The notes: generated from the letters alone by a model not told the origin. A stretch of DNA of 64,000 bases from BRH-c25 sp035627615 (GCA_035627615.1 DASPLL010000087.1:1-64000), one strand, 5' to 3'. Counted from the first letter of the stretch, positions 7,967 to 17,026 are shown. Program-made: numbers and translations.

Positions 7967-9979
7967 ATGAGACTTCAAACCAAAATAACTTTACCAATTT
8001 TACTGGTACTGGCTATTGCTTTTTTTACGCTTGCGGGGGTAGCATACTATTACTGCTCTGAACTTCTGAACAACAACATGGCAGAGATAACAGGTGAAAA
8101 GCTGGAAGAGGCAGTCGTCGCTTTTAAGTCGCAGCAGGAAAGTATAACAGAGCTAAAGAAAGAGTTGGGCAGGAACTATATTGATAAAGCAAAGATGCTT
8201 TCTCTGATGATAGAACAGAGGCCTCAAATCACAGATTCTCCGGATATGCTGAACAAAACAGCAGCTGTACTTGGAGTGGAAGAAATCCATATTTGCGATG
8301 AAAACGGAATCATCGTGTCGAGTACAGTACCTGAATTTGTAGGCTTCGATTTTAAATCGACAGAGCAAACAAAGCCCTTTATGGAAGCAGTATCGAATAA
8401 GTCTTTTGAATTGGCGCAGGAACCCTCAGAAAGGGGTATAGACAAGTCCTTATTCCAGTATATTGGTGTAGCAAGGCAGGATAGATCCGGAATAGTGCAG
8501 ATCGGGGTCAGGCCTGACAGGCTGCAGATGGCTTTGAAGAAGGCTGATATCAAAAATGTTGCGAAGGATATACTTTTTGGAGAAAGTGGATATATTTTTA
8601 TAATTGATAAGGATATTAACAGAACAGTGAGCCATAAGGATGAAGGCCGTATAGGTGACGATGCTTCAGTGCTGCCGTTTTATAAAGCATTGCTTGAGAA
8701 GGAAACAGGCAGCCTACATTATGAATTTGATGGTATTAAGAAGTATTTGAGCTATAAACAGGTTGAAAACTATATTATAGTTGCGACAATTACGGCCGGC
8801 GAATATACTGGGGGACTTAAAGCACTGTTAAGGAATGTAGCGATAATTTCATTATTAGCATTGATAATATGCATATTTATTATATACCTGACATTAAGAC
8901 TTAATGTAACAAAGGAAATCAACAAGATTCTGAATACGCTGAAGTCAATTGGTGAAGGTAATCTCAATATTAGATTGGAAACCGGATCAAGCAGAGAGTT
9001 CAAACAACTGAGCAGTGGGATAAGTGCAATGACAGATAATTTGAAACAAATGATTATAAAAATCACTTCAATAACAGACAAGCTAAAGACAGCAGCACAT
9101 ATTGTTTCTGAATCATCAGGAAATTCAAATAAAGGTGCTGAAGAAATTGCCAATGTCGTAAATGATATTGCAAAAGTAGCAAATGAACAGGCGGAAAGCG
9201 TAGCAAATGGTGTCGAATCAGCAAAAGATGCGTTAGTAAGATTTGAAGCTATAGCAAAAAATATTAAATCTACTGTAGACAGCACTGCTTCAGTTAATAA
9301 ATCCGTTGGAGCAGGAATCAGTACAATAAATATTCAAAATGAAAAAATGAGAAGGAATGCAGAAAGCTCACAGATGGTTAATACTGCTGTAGACGATCTG
9401 GCAGACAAAGCAAAGGAAATAGGAAAAGTAACAAGTGTTATTGCGGAGATAGCAAATCAAACAAATATGCTTGCATTGAATGCTGCTATAGAGGCTGCAA
9501 GAGCCGGTGAAACAGGCAGAGGGTTTGCAGTAGTAGCTGATGAAGTAAGAAAGCTCGCAGAAGATTCAACTGCAGCTGTCAATCAAATATCAAATATTAT
9601 CAGTGAAATTCAGGCGAGGGTCGGGAACGTAAAAGAACAGGCAAATGTATCATTAAGGGCTGTAAATGAGCAGCAGACAGCTGTTAATGAGACTGAGGAA
9701 GCGTTCAGCAATATTTCAGTATCCACTAAGGAAGTAGAGAACCAGGTTAAGGAGGTTTCCCAATCAGCAGATATGATAATAAATAGTATTGTAGAAATAG
9801 TCAGTGTTTTGGAAAACGCTGCATCAGTTTCAGAGCAGAGTGCCGCTTCCACAGAAGAAATAACTGCAACTACTGAAGAGCAGCATGCTATAGTGGAAGA
9901 GCTGACTCAAACATCAGAAAACCTGGCTGAAATGATTCGGGAGCTTGAAAAGTATACCAGTGCTTTTGAAATATCCTGA
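7967..9979 (+). CDS. Methyl-accepting chemotaxis protein with dCache-type sensor
   Basis: A 670-residue receptor with an N-terminal membrane anchor (about 7-29), an extracytoplasmic Cache-like sensor (about 30-285; GESGYIFIIDKD and VSHKDEGRIGDD are typical of the membrane-proximal Cache lobe), a second membrane segment (about 286-312), HAMP (GEGNLNIRL) and a signalling bundle with the tip QTNMLALNAAIEAARAGETG. AGGAGG lies upstream of ATG. Unlike the two preceding receptors its signalling domain is not a near-copy, so it is an older paralogue. About 240 bases upstream lack a gene and may hold its promoter. Confidence 0.93.
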   Translation: MRLQTKITLPILLVLAIAFFTLAGVAYYYCSELLNNNMAEITGEKLEEAVVAFKSQQESITELKKELGRNYIDKAKMLSLMIEQRPQITDSPDMLNKTAAVLGVEEIHICDENGIIVSSTVPEFVGFDFKSTEQTKPFMEAVSNKSFELAQEPSERGIDKSLFQYIGVARQDRSGIVQIGVRPDRLQMALKKADIKNVAKDILFGESGYIFIIDKDINRTVSHKDEGRIGDDASVLPFYKALLEKETGSLHYEFDGIKKYLSYKQVENYIIVATITAGEYTGGLKALLRNVAIISLLALIICIFIIYLTLRLNVTKEINKILNTLKSIGEGNLNIRLETGSSREFKQLSSGISAMTDNLKQMIIKITSITDKLKTAAHIVSESSGNSNKGAEEIANVVNDIAKVANEQAESVANGVESAKDALVRFEAIAKNIKSTVDSTASVNKSVGAGISTINIQNEKMRRNAESSQMVNTAVDDLADKAKEIGKVTSVIAEIANQTNMLALNAAIEAARAGETGRGFAVVADEVRKLAEDSTAAVNQISNIISEIQARVGNVKEQANVSLRAVNEQQTAVNETEEAFSNISVSTKEVENQVKEVSQSADMIINSIVEIVSVLENAASVSEQSAASTEEITATTEEQHAIVEELTQTSENLAEMIRELEKYTSAFEIS

Positions 9980-10063
9980 AAATTGCAATCAATTCTCTGG
10001 ATTTAGTGATAGTAATTTTTTGATGAGATAGTATGTTTTCTTGTTTAACCGGGGGGATTAAAT

Positions 10064-11620
10064 ATGTTCGACTATTCTTTTTATTATGTGTTCCTGATAT
10101 TATCATGTATTATTACAGCTCTATTGGGTCTGATCGCATTACAGCGCAGTGTGAACAGAGGGGCTGTTGCTTTTGCATGTTTAATGTTTGGGGCTGCATT
10201 ATTTTCCTTTTGCTATATATTTAAAGCATCAAGCTTGTCAATATATACAGCATTCTTCTGGCTGAAGCTCGCATATGTCGGAATTGTCTCCATACCTGTA
10301 TTCTGGTATATTATGATTTATCAGTATACAGGTGCTAAGAGTGAATTGTCAAATAGAACGGTCTTAAAGATTATTCTGATACCTTCGATTACATTACTCA
10401 TATTATTTTCTAATTGCTGTCATGGTTTATATTATACCGGTATGGTGCTTACGCGACCTGAGCATATCAGTCTGATACATGTTGATAAAGGACCATGGTA
10501 TTGGGTTCATATAGCCTATTCTTATACATTGGTTATATGCGGCTATGTCCGGTTGATAAAGGAATGGTTGTATTCCGATAAAATTTACCGGAGCCGGCTG
10601 GGTATTTTTTTATTAAGTGCTATTGTACCGTGGTTTGCCAATATACTGTATCATATGCGAATAACCCCTCAGGGTATTGATATAAGTCCCGCGTCCTATG
10701 CAGTTGCCGGACTGGTTTTTGCATGGGGGATATACCGGTATGGTGTTTTTGAGCTGATTCCAATTGCACGGGATAATGTTTTTGAAGCGATGCAGGATGG
10801 CGTAGTGGTATTTGATCTGCAAAACCGCGTAGTTGATTTTAATCCGGAAGCTGAAAGCATTATGAAAGATATTGCTGAGCTTGAGATCGGGCTGACGTAC
10901 GGTAAGGTGCTTGAAAGTTATTTTGGCATTTCAAGTGCTGTTGCGCTTGGATTATGTGAACAGCGGGAAATAAAAATTACAGTAAAGAATGAAATGATTT
11001 ACTATAACTGTGTCTTATCTCCGATAACGAACAAAAAGAAGGATGTAGTCGGGAAAACCCTGATTCTGAGAAATATTACAGATCAGATAAAGTTAAGAGA
11101 ACGCTTAAAGACTTATGCGACTTTAGATGGGCTTACCAATATTTTTAACCGTAGGTATTTCCTTGAGTTGGGCCGTAAAGCGTTGGAGGGATTTGAAAGT
11201 GAAGAACATTCTTCAGCTATAGTTTTATTTGATATTGATTTATTTAAAAATATTAATGATGCATTTGGACATGAAGCGGGAGATAATGTTCTATGTTCAG
11301 TTGCTAAGGTCTTTGCAAACTGCCTGCGCAGTATGGATATATTTGCCCGTTATGGAGGAGAAGAATTTGTATGCCTCCTGCCAGACACAAGCTCTGAAGC
11401 GGCAATACAAATTGCAGAACGTATCAGAAAAAATCTGGCTAGCTCATCACTGGACTTTCATGGTAACTCATTAAGAATAACTGCAAGCTTTGGTGTTGTA
11501 GGAACAGATCTGGTTGGCAAAGCCAATCTGGAGGAATTATTAAAGATGGCGGATAAAGCTTTATATGACGCAAAAAGAAGAGGCAGAAATTGTACATGTC
11601 TTTTTACATGGGTGGGTTAA
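10064..11620 (+). CDS. Membrane diguanylate cyclase: 7TM sensor, PAS, GGDEF
   Basis: A 518-residue protein. Residues 1-225 form about seven hydrophobic helices resembling the histidine-kinase N-terminal 7TM sensor. A PAS-like domain follows (about 230-345; VVVFDLQNRVVDFNPEA). A GGDEF domain occupies about 350-515, with the active site GGEEF at about 431-435 and an RxxD inhibitory site (RSMD, about 422-425) five residues before it, so it should make c-di-GMP with product inhibition. ATG has a G-rich Shine-Dalgarno (GGGGGGA). A shortened second copy of this gene lies 590 bases after its stop. Confidence 0.92.
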   Translation: MFDYSFYYVFLILSCIITALLGLIALQRSVNRGAVAFACLMFGAALFSFCYIFKASSLSIYTAFFWLKLAYVGIVSIPVFWYIMIYQYTGAKSELSNRTVLKIILIPSITLLILFSNCCHGLYYTGMVLTRPEHISLIHVDKGPWYWVHIAYSYTLVICGYVRLIKEWLYSDKIYRSRLGIFLLSAIVPWFANILYHMRITPQGIDISPASYAVAGLVFAWGIYRYGVFELIPIARDNVFEAMQDGVVVFDLQNRVVDFNPEAESIMKDIAELEIGLTYGKVLESYFGISSAVALGLCEQREIKITVKNEMIYYNCVLSPITNKKKDVVGKTLILRNITDQIKLRERLKTYATLDGLTNIFNRRYFLELGRKALEGFESEEHSSAIVLFDIDLFKNINDAFGHEAGDNVLCSVAKVFANCLRSMDIFARYGGEEFVCLLPDTSSEAAIQIAERIRKNLASSSLDFHGNSLRITASFGVVGTDLVGKANLEELLKMADKALYDAKRRGRNCTCLFTWVG

Positions 11621-11708
11621 TTAAGAGCAGCAGTAAGCTTAAATATTGGAAATACGCCTGATTGTTGAATATCAAGATACAACAAAACAGTTAAGGGAGA
11701 TGGTACTG

Positions 11709-12140
11709 GTGGGGGTTTCACGGGTTATTGTTTTCAGACTGGGTGATGTGGAGTATGGAATAAGTACACTCAAGGTACAGGTGATAGAGCCATATAAGAA
11801 ACCAACAAAAATACCTGGTGCTCCGGAGTATATTGAGGGGATCATCAGCCTTAAGGGAGATATTGTTGTTTTAGTAAATCTCAAGATTATGCTTTGTAAA
11901 GCAGATTGTCAAATTGAGGATAATTCATGGATAGTAGTAGTGAATTCTCCGGATTTTCAGGTAGGTTTTACAACTGATAGTGAGCCAAAGGCCGAGGATT
12001 TGGACACTGATAGTATATTGCTGGCGCCGGATTCTTCCGCTGGAGCAGGTAATAGCTGTGAAGGAGCTATAAGCAGAAGCGGGAAAAGGAAAGTTATAAT
12101 ACTTGATACGGATGAACTGGTAGAGAAAATAGAAATATAA
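11709..12140 (+). CDS. cheW: CheW-like protein, divergent C-terminus
   Basis: A 143-residue CheW domain starting SRVIVFRLGDVEYGIST, with EYIEGIISLKGDIVVLVNL in the middle and VIILDTDELV at the end. GTG at 11709 is preferred because AAGGGAG lies nine bases upstream; more upstream starts in the same frame add residues that do not look like CheW. It has a Ser/Gly-rich stretch (DSSAGAGNSCEGA) in the last third that the first CheW lacks. It sits between the cyclase gene and its truncated copy, so it may couple a receptor subset to a different signalling unit; this is inference. Confidence 0.82.
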   Translation: MGVSRVIVFRLGDVEYGISTLKVQVIEPYKKPTKIPGAPEYIEGIISLKGDIVVLVNLKIMLCKADCQIEDNSWIVVVNSPDFQVGFTTDSEPKAEDLDTDSILLAPDSSAGAGNSCEGAISRSGKRKVIILDTDELVEKIEI

Positions 12141-12211
12141 AGATTTTAATGTTTTCATAGTGTGAATAACATTATACAACATAAATCTGTTTTGGTTAAG
12201 CGGGGGGAAAT

Positions 12212-12451
12212 GTGTTCGGTTATTCTTCTTATTATGCGTTCCTTATGTTATCATTCATTATTACAGCCTTATTGGGCCTGATCGCATTACAGCGAAGTGT
12301 GAACAGAGGGGCTGTTGCTTTTGCGTGTTTAATGTTCGGAACTGCATTATTTTCTTTTTGTTATATATTTAAAGCATCAAGTTTATCGGTATACGAAGCA
12401 AAAAGCAGAGGCAGAAACTACACATGCCTTTTTACAGGGGAGCTTAGCTAA
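12212..12451 (+). pseudogene. Internally deleted copy of the 7TM-PAS-GGDEF cyclase gene
   Basis: The 79 codons consist of the first about 61 residues of the upstream cyclase (LIALQRSVNRGAVAFACLMF is shared) joined in frame to its last about 17 (EAKSRGRNYTCLFTG against DAKRRGRNCTCLFTW). The Shine-Dalgarno region (CGGGGGG) is also duplicated. Roughly 1.3 kb between is missing. The product would be a two-helix membrane peptide without catalytic or PAS domain. GTG replaces the parental ATG. It is most likely a deletion remnant of a tandem duplication. Confidence 0.8.
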
Positions 12452-12516
12452 TGCAGGGGACCGGCCGCCCAGAGCTCTGGAAATATAATGAGTGGGGCAT
12501 TAAGCACCACGGTATT

Positions 12517-12567
12517 AAATATAAATACTACAGTTATTGATATCTGCTGTATTTATATTTTTATTTT
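12517..12567 (+). terminator. Terminator after the truncated cyclase copy
   Basis: A long AT-rich stem (12517-12533 with 12544-12560; 12 bp plus 3 bp with two mismatches) and a 10-nt loop are followed by a T-rich run. It closes the signalling block. Confidence 0.75.
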
Positions 12568-12660
12568 TGTCCAATGATTATTGGAATATTTCCAGGCATA
12601 TGTTATAGGATATAGTAAATGATTTACCGGCTGATAATTAAGATGTAGGGAGTGGTAGGT

Positions 12661-12900
12661 ATGGTCAAGATATCGGAGCTCAAACAGAGGGAAGTAATAA
12701 ATATCAATGACGGCAGAAGGCTTGGAATTGTATACGATGTAGAGATAGACATGGAAAAAGGCAAGATAGATGCTATAGTGATACCGGGGACAGGGAGGGT
12801 ATTGGGTCTGTTCAGCAAAGAAAGTGATATAGTGGTCAATTGGGAGAATATAAAGAAAATCGGTATGGATGTGATACTCATTGAGGGAGGAGGGTATTGA
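12661..12900 (+). CDS. YlmC/YmxH-family PRC-barrel protein
   Basis: A 79-residue PRC-barrel protein. The sequence KISELKQREVININDG followed by RLGIVYDVEID is the usual beginning of this sporulation-associated family, and it ends WENIKKIGMDVILIE. ATG is chosen because GGGAG lies eight bases upstream; a GTG nine bases earlier is possible. Members are small, widely conserved in spore formers and of unclear biochemical role. The location immediately before nrdR is common in Clostridia. Confidence 0.85.
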   Translation: MVKISELKQREVININDGRRLGIVYDVEIDMEKGKIDAIVIPGTGRVLGLFSKESDIVVNWENIKKIGMDVILIEGGGY

Positions 12901-12930
12901 AGTCACTAGTCGCTAGTCTCCAGTCACTAG
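12899..12930 (+). repeat. Short degenerate tandem repeat (CTAGTC-type)
   Basis: Three imperfect units of a roughly ten-base motif containing AGTCRCTAG follow the ylmC-like stop codon. It is one of several low-complexity intergenic tracts in the window. Confidence 0.6.
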
Positions 12931-12980
12931 ATTTGGATATGCCTTCGAAGTCTAAGACGGATTCTAGAGAACGAGATTAC

Positions 12981-13010
12981 AAAAAGCGACATTGTCGCTT
13001 TTTTTGTGTT
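12981..13010 (+). terminator. Rho-independent terminator after the ylmC-like gene
   Basis: A perfect 10-bp stem (12981-12990 with 12994-13003; AAAAAGCGAC), a 3-nt loop and a run of T. The A run on the 5' side makes it potentially bidirectional. Confidence 0.85.
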
Positions 13011-13093
13011 TTTTATGACAACAGGAGAAAGGAAAAGAATAGCAGAGGTAGTATATATTATTCCATTATTTTGGTATATTAGTAAGGATGATT

Positions 13094-13141
13094 TTACTAT
13101 ATCATGTATAATATAATACAATAGAGCACAATATATTGGTG
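13094..13141 (+). promoter_or_regulatory. Probable pair of NrdR boxes upstream of nrdR-nrdD-nrdG
   Basis: Two 16-base sites start 32 bases apart. The downstream site (13126-13141) has the full core CACAATATATTG and matches 12 of 16 positions of the NrdR box ACACWATATATWGTGT; the upstream one (13094-13109) matches 11 of 16. Known NrdR sites come in pairs about three helical turns apart, which this spacing fits. TATAAT sequences at 13107-13112 and 13112-13117 lie between them and could be the -10 element. This predicts autoregulated repression by deoxynucleotide levels. Confidence 0.65.
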
Positions 13142-13231
13142 CAAAAATAGGAGTGGAGACTCATACAAATAGTAATATTATCTCTGTTATTACGACATAA
13201 TCTTCCATATACTTAGAAGGGAGGGGGACTA

Positions 13232-13687
13232 TTGAAGTGTCCTTATTGTGGATATAGTGAAAGTAAAGTGGTAGACTCAAGGCCTACAGATGAGGAAGCA
13301 GCGATAAGAAGAAGGCGTGAATGTGAAAAATGCGGAAAGAGATTCACTACCTATGAGAAAATAGAAGAAATGCCTCTTATCATAGTCAAGAAGGATGGCA
13401 GCAGGGAAATCTATCAGAGAAGCAAGATGATGACCGGGCTTTTAAGAGCTTGTGAGAAGAGACCTGTTTCAATATCCCAGATCGAAGAGATAGCCGATGA
13501 AATTGAAAAAGAGTTATATAATTCCATGGAGAAGGAAATAGACAGTAAGAAAATTGGTGAATTGGTTATGAGCAGGCTTAAAAAAGTTGATGATGTCGCA
13601 TATGTACGGTTTGCTTCTGTATATAGGCAGTTTAAGGACATCAATACTTTTTTGGAGGAGTTAAACAAACTAATAAACGAAAGATAG
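13232..13687 (+). CDS. nrdR: Transcriptional repressor NrdR
   Basis: A 151-residue full-length NrdR. The N-terminal zinc ribbon is MKCPYCGYSESKVVDSR followed by CEKCGKRFTTYE. The ATP-cone domain occupies about 47-135 (IIVKKDGSREIY). NrdR senses ATP/dATP and represses ribonucleotide reductase genes. The start is TTG, supported by GAAGGGAGGGGG a few bases upstream. It is directly followed by nrdD and nrdG, its expected targets, with only 11 bases to nrdD. Confidence 0.96.
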   Translation: MKCPYCGYSESKVVDSRPTDEEAAIRRRRECEKCGKRFTTYEKIEEMPLIIVKKDGSREIYQRSKMMTGLLRACEKRPVSISQIEEIADEIEKELYNSMEKEIDSKKIGELVMSRLKKVDDVAYVRFASVYRQFKDINTFLEELNKLINER

Positions 13688-13698
13688 GGGGAAGCTGA

Positions 13699-15720
13699 AT
13701 GTTCACAAAAATACGCAAAAGGGATGGTAGAGTAGTAGATTTTACAAAAGAGAAGATTACCAGTGCAATATTCAAGGCAGCGCGGCAGGTAGGGGGAGAA
13801 GACTACGAAACCGCGGAGAACCTTACGGAAAGAGTGATTTCCTATCTTTTCAAGCACATCAAGGATGAGATTCCGGATGTGGAAACAGTTCAGGATGCAG
13901 TGGAGAAGGTCTTGATTGAGACAGGCCACGCAAAGACTGCTAAAACGTACATATTGTATAGGTCAAAAAGAACCAGGATAAGAGAGACGAAAAGTGAGCT
14001 GATGGATGTAGTTAAGGACATATTGGTGGAAACCAGCAGAGATAACGCCAATGTGGGCAATTCACCATCTGCGAAGATGCTGCAGATTGCTTCGGCGGCC
14101 AGCAAGCATTACTATCTTAACAATGTAATTCCGGAAGAAATGAGCAGGGCACATATTGTTGGGGACATTCATATACATGATTTGGATTACTATGGCAAGA
14201 CGTTGAATTGCCTTCAGATAGATCTTACCAAACTCCTGAAAGACGGCTTCAATACAGGCTATGGGTTTATAAGGCCTCCCAAAAGAATAGGCTCGGCAGC
14301 CGCACAAGCCGCAATAATACTTCAGAGCAATCAGAATGACATGTTCGGAGGCCAGAGCTTTCCGCATTTTGATAAGAGCATGGGCGAGGTAATTAGAAAT
14401 CAATGCCCCGATACCACTGATGATGAGATATTTCAGGCAATGGAGGGTTTAGTATACAATCTTAATACAATGCACAGCAGGGCTGGTGCACAGGTGCCCT
14501 TCAGCAGCATCAACCTGGGTACCGATACCACTCCTGAGGGAAGAAAAATATGTGAGGCAATGCTTAAGGCTTTTGGTAAAGGCCTTGGAAAAGGAGAGAG
14601 CCCTATATTCCCCAACCTGGTTTTCCGGTTGAAGGAAGGTATAAATATGAATGAAGGGGAGCCTAACTACGATCTGTTCCAGCTTGCTATAAATGTTGCA
14701 TCCAGGAGGATGAACCCTACCTTTAGCTTTATGGACGCCAGCTTCAACAAGCGCTTCGGAGACGAGGTTGCTTATATGGGCTGCCGTTCAAGGGTAATAG
14801 CAAACAGGCATGGAGCTGAAAAATCAGCTACCAGGGGGAATATCGCACCGGTTACTATAAATCTTCCCAAGCTGGCATTGAAGACAAAAGATATAGATGT
14901 TTTCTTCATGGAACTGAACAATATTTTAGACTTATGCAGCAGACAGCTGGTGCACAGGTTCAATGTAATTGCCGCTCTCAAGGTAAAGGATCTGCCTTTC
15001 TTGATGGGACAGAAGCTTTACATGGGCTCTGAAAGCTTAAAGGACCTTGATGAGATAAGAGAAGCGATAAAGAACGGAACCCTGGCAATAGGCTTCATAG
15101 GACTTGCTGAAGCACTCATAGTCCTTACCGGAAAGCATCATGGCGAGGATGAGGAGTCATGGAAGCTGGGTTACCAGATCATAGAGGGTATTAAAAAAGC
15201 CGCAGATAACTACGCCGAGCAATACGACCTGAATTTTGTAGCTTATGCCACACCGGCGGAAGGAACCAGCGGAAGGTTCATTGAAAAGGACAGAAAGGAA
15301 TTCGGAATAGTAAAGGGAGTTACCGACAAGGCGTATTACACCAACTCCTATCATATCCCGGTTGGTTACCAGATAAGCGCCTTCGAAAAGATAGAAAAGG
15401 AAGCTCCCTTCCATAAGCTGTGTGCTGCGGGACATATCTCCTATGTGGAGCTGCCTTCATCGCCTAAGAGCAACCTGCAGGCTTTTGAGAAAATAATAAA
15501 GCATATGGCAAAATGCGATATAGGCTATGCAGGAATAAACTTCCCTATCGACGAATGCAGAAGCTGCGGAGTCTCAGGAATCATCGACAATGACTGTGTA
15601 AGCTGCGGCAGTGAAGATATAAGGAGAATAAGAAGGATTACAGGCTACCTTTCAACTATTGACAGATTCAATGATGCCAAGCAGGCAGAACTTGCAGACA
15701 GGGTGAAACACGCATTTTAA
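13699..15720 (+). CDS. nrdD: Anaerobic (class III) ribonucleoside-triphosphate reductase
   Basis: A 673-residue glycyl-radical enzyme that reduces ribonucleoside triphosphates to deoxy forms in the absence of oxygen. An ATP-cone allosteric domain lies at about 1-90. The glycyl-radical segment ITGYLSTIDRFND is near the C-terminus with the radical at Gly649, preceded by the zinc-binding CRSCG and CVSCG pairs. Its activase nrdG follows 18 bases downstream. No aerobic or B12-dependent reductase is in the window. The context gives anaerobic dNTP supply under NrdR control. Confidence 0.96.
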   Translation: MFTKIRKRDGRVVDFTKEKITSAIFKAARQVGGEDYETAENLTERVISYLFKHIKDEIPDVETVQDAVEKVLIETGHAKTAKTYILYRSKRTRIRETKSELMDVVKDILVETSRDNANVGNSPSAKMLQIASAASKHYYLNNVIPEEMSRAHIVGDIHIHDLDYYGKTLNCLQIDLTKLLKDGFNTGYGFIRPPKRIGSAAAQAAIILQSNQNDMFGGQSFPHFDKSMGEVIRNQCPDTTDDEIFQAMEGLVYNLNTMHSRAGAQVPFSSINLGTDTTPEGRKICEAMLKAFGKGLGKGESPIFPNLVFRLKEGINMNEGEPNYDLFQLAINVASRRMNPTFSFMDASFNKRFGDEVAYMGCRSRVIANRHGAEKSATRGNIAPVTINLPKLALKTKDIDVFFMELNNILDLCSRQLVHRFNVIAALKVKDLPFLMGQKLYMGSESLKDLDEIREAIKNGTLAIGFIGLAEALIVLTGKHHGEDEESWKLGYQIIEGIKKAADNYAEQYDLNFVAYATPAEGTSGRFIEKDRKEFGIVKGVTDKAYYTNSYHIPVGYQISAFEKIEKEAPFHKLCAAGHISYVELPSSPKSNLQAFEKIIKHMAKCDIGYAGINFPIDECRSCGVSGIIDNDCVSCGSEDIRRIRRITGYLSTIDRFNDAKQAELADRVKHAF

Positions 15721-15738
15721 TTTTGGGGAGGCATCAAT

Positions 15739-16251
15739 ATGGAATTGAGAGTGGCCGGTATTGTTAAGGAAAGCGTAGTGGACGGCCCGGGTTTCAGATA
15801 TGTGATATTCGCTCAGGGCTGCAACCACCATTGTAAAGGCTGCCATAACCCCGACACCCATGCATTGGATGGAGGCTATGTGGTAGATACTGATAGTATA
15901 ATAGAAGATATAAAGCAAAACAGATATATCGACGGAGTGACCTTCTCAGGAGGGGAACCCTTCCTTCAGGCGGACACCTTTGTACATATTGCGGAAAAAC
16001 TTAAGGAAACCGGCACAAATATTATATGCTACACCGGATATACCTTTGAAGAACTGATTGAGGAAAAGGATGAGAACCGGATGAAGCTTCTGGCGCTTGT
16101 AGACATGCTGGTTGACGGTCCCTATATTGAAGAACTGAAAGATCTGAGCCTGACCTACAGGGGCTCCAGAAACCAAAGGCTGATAGATGTGAAAAGCAGC
16201 ATGAAAGAAAAGACGGTAGTACTGGAGAAGCTTTATAGAGATGCTGTATAA
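15739..16251 (+). CDS. nrdG: Anaerobic ribonucleotide reductase activating protein (radical SAM)
   Basis: A 170-residue radical SAM activase that installs the glycyl radical on NrdD. The CxxxCxxC cluster motif is at residues 28, 32 and 35 (GCNHHCKGCHNP), followed by the glycine-rich FSGGEP motif. GGGGAGG precedes ATG. It is the last gene of the nrdR-nrdD-nrdG unit and ends at a strong terminator. Confidence 0.95.
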   Translation: MELRVAGIVKESVVDGPGFRYVIFAQGCNHHCKGCHNPDTHALDGGYVVDTDSIIEDIKQNRYIDGVTFSGGEPFLQADTFVHIAEKLKETGTNIICYTGYTFEELIEEKDENRMKLLALVDMLVDGPYIEELKDLSLTYRGSRNQRLIDVKSSMKEKTVVLEKLYRDAV

Positions 16252-16282
16252 GATCGGGGGATTTATCCCCCGATCTTATTTT
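16250..16282. terminator. Bidirectional terminator between nrdG and the convergent acetyltransferase gene
   Basis: A perfect 11-bp stem AAGATCGGGGG (16250-16260) with its complement (16267-16277) and a 6-nt loop. The stop codon of the minus-strand acetyltransferase lies in the loop, so the hairpin is partly coding for that gene. Confidence 0.85.
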
Positions 16283-16805
16283 TAAATTCCTCCCTCAGGA
16301 TACCCATTACAATTGTGTCGTAGTACCTGCCGTCCCTGAATATTTCCTGCCTCAATAACCCCTCTCTTTTAAAGCCGCACTTTTCATAGCTCCTTAGCGC
16401 CTGTTCATTAAAGGAATATACATTAAGACGGAGCTTATTGATATTCATCTGGTTGAAAGCGAAGGCCATCAATATTTGCATGGCTTCAGTGCCGTAACCT
16501 CTGCCGCGGTATGCTTTGCTGCCAATGAAAATTACTGCGCTGGCGACACTGTTTTTCCAGTCGACACTATTTATACCGCAGTCACCGATATAAAGCCCCT
16601 CAGCTATAGCCTCTACCGCAAATCTGTAAGAGTCCTTAAAGGCAGAGACAGCCTCGAACCACTTAAGCTCTTCATTGAAGGTCAAGGGATAGGGGATGCC
16701 GGATTCCAGATATCTTAAGATCTCGGGATCGTTGATATAATTATACCTGAGGTCTATGTCCTCTCTTCTGTATTCTCTTAATCTTACCAGTTTTCCATCA
16801 AACAC
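16263..16805 (-). CDS. GNAT-family N-acetyltransferase (RimJ/RimL-like)
   Basis: A 180-residue GNAT protein. The N-terminus GKLVRLREYRREDID, the acetyl-CoA loop region AYRGRGYGTEAM and the tail RSYEKCGFKREGLLRQ are typical of the RimJ/RimL (Acetyltransf_3) group, which acetylates ribosomal proteins, amino sugars or other amines. The substrate is unknown. The start is GTG with AGGAGG seven bases before it on the minus strand. It stands alone between nrdG and the DUF2935 gene. Confidence 0.9.
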   Translation of the reverse strand: MFDGKLVRLREYRREDIDLRYNYINDPEILRYLESGIPYPLTFNEELKWFEAVSAFKDSYRFAVEAIAEGLYIGDCGINSVDWKNSVASAVIFIGSKAYRGRGYGTEAMQILMAFAFNQMNINKLRLNVYSFNEQALRSYEKCGFKREGLLRQEIFRDGRYYDTIVMGILREEFKNKIGG

Positions 16806-16976
16806 ATGTTGTCCTCCTCACAGGTGAATTAATAATTGTATATTCATTAATTGTAAAGCGGTACAATCCATATCCTTGCAGGATTATACTGCCCCAAACT
16901 TAATCCGAATATTAGTGTATTGAACGCATATAAGTATTTCTCACGGGTAAAGTGCGAATTCAATAATGGACAAGGA

Positions 16977-17026
16977 AGCGTTTTGCGGAATTTATACACC
17001 CAAAATAAGGTTTTCCGCAAAACGCT
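16977..17026. repeat. Perfect 14-bp inverted repeat upstream of the DUF2935 gene
   Basis: AGCGTTTTGCGGAA (16977-16990) is exactly complementary to 17013-17026 across a 22-base spacer. No T tract follows. The rest of the roughly 300-base gap (16806-17107) shows no gene. It could be an operator or an RNA hairpin in the leader of the following gene. Confidence 0.7.
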
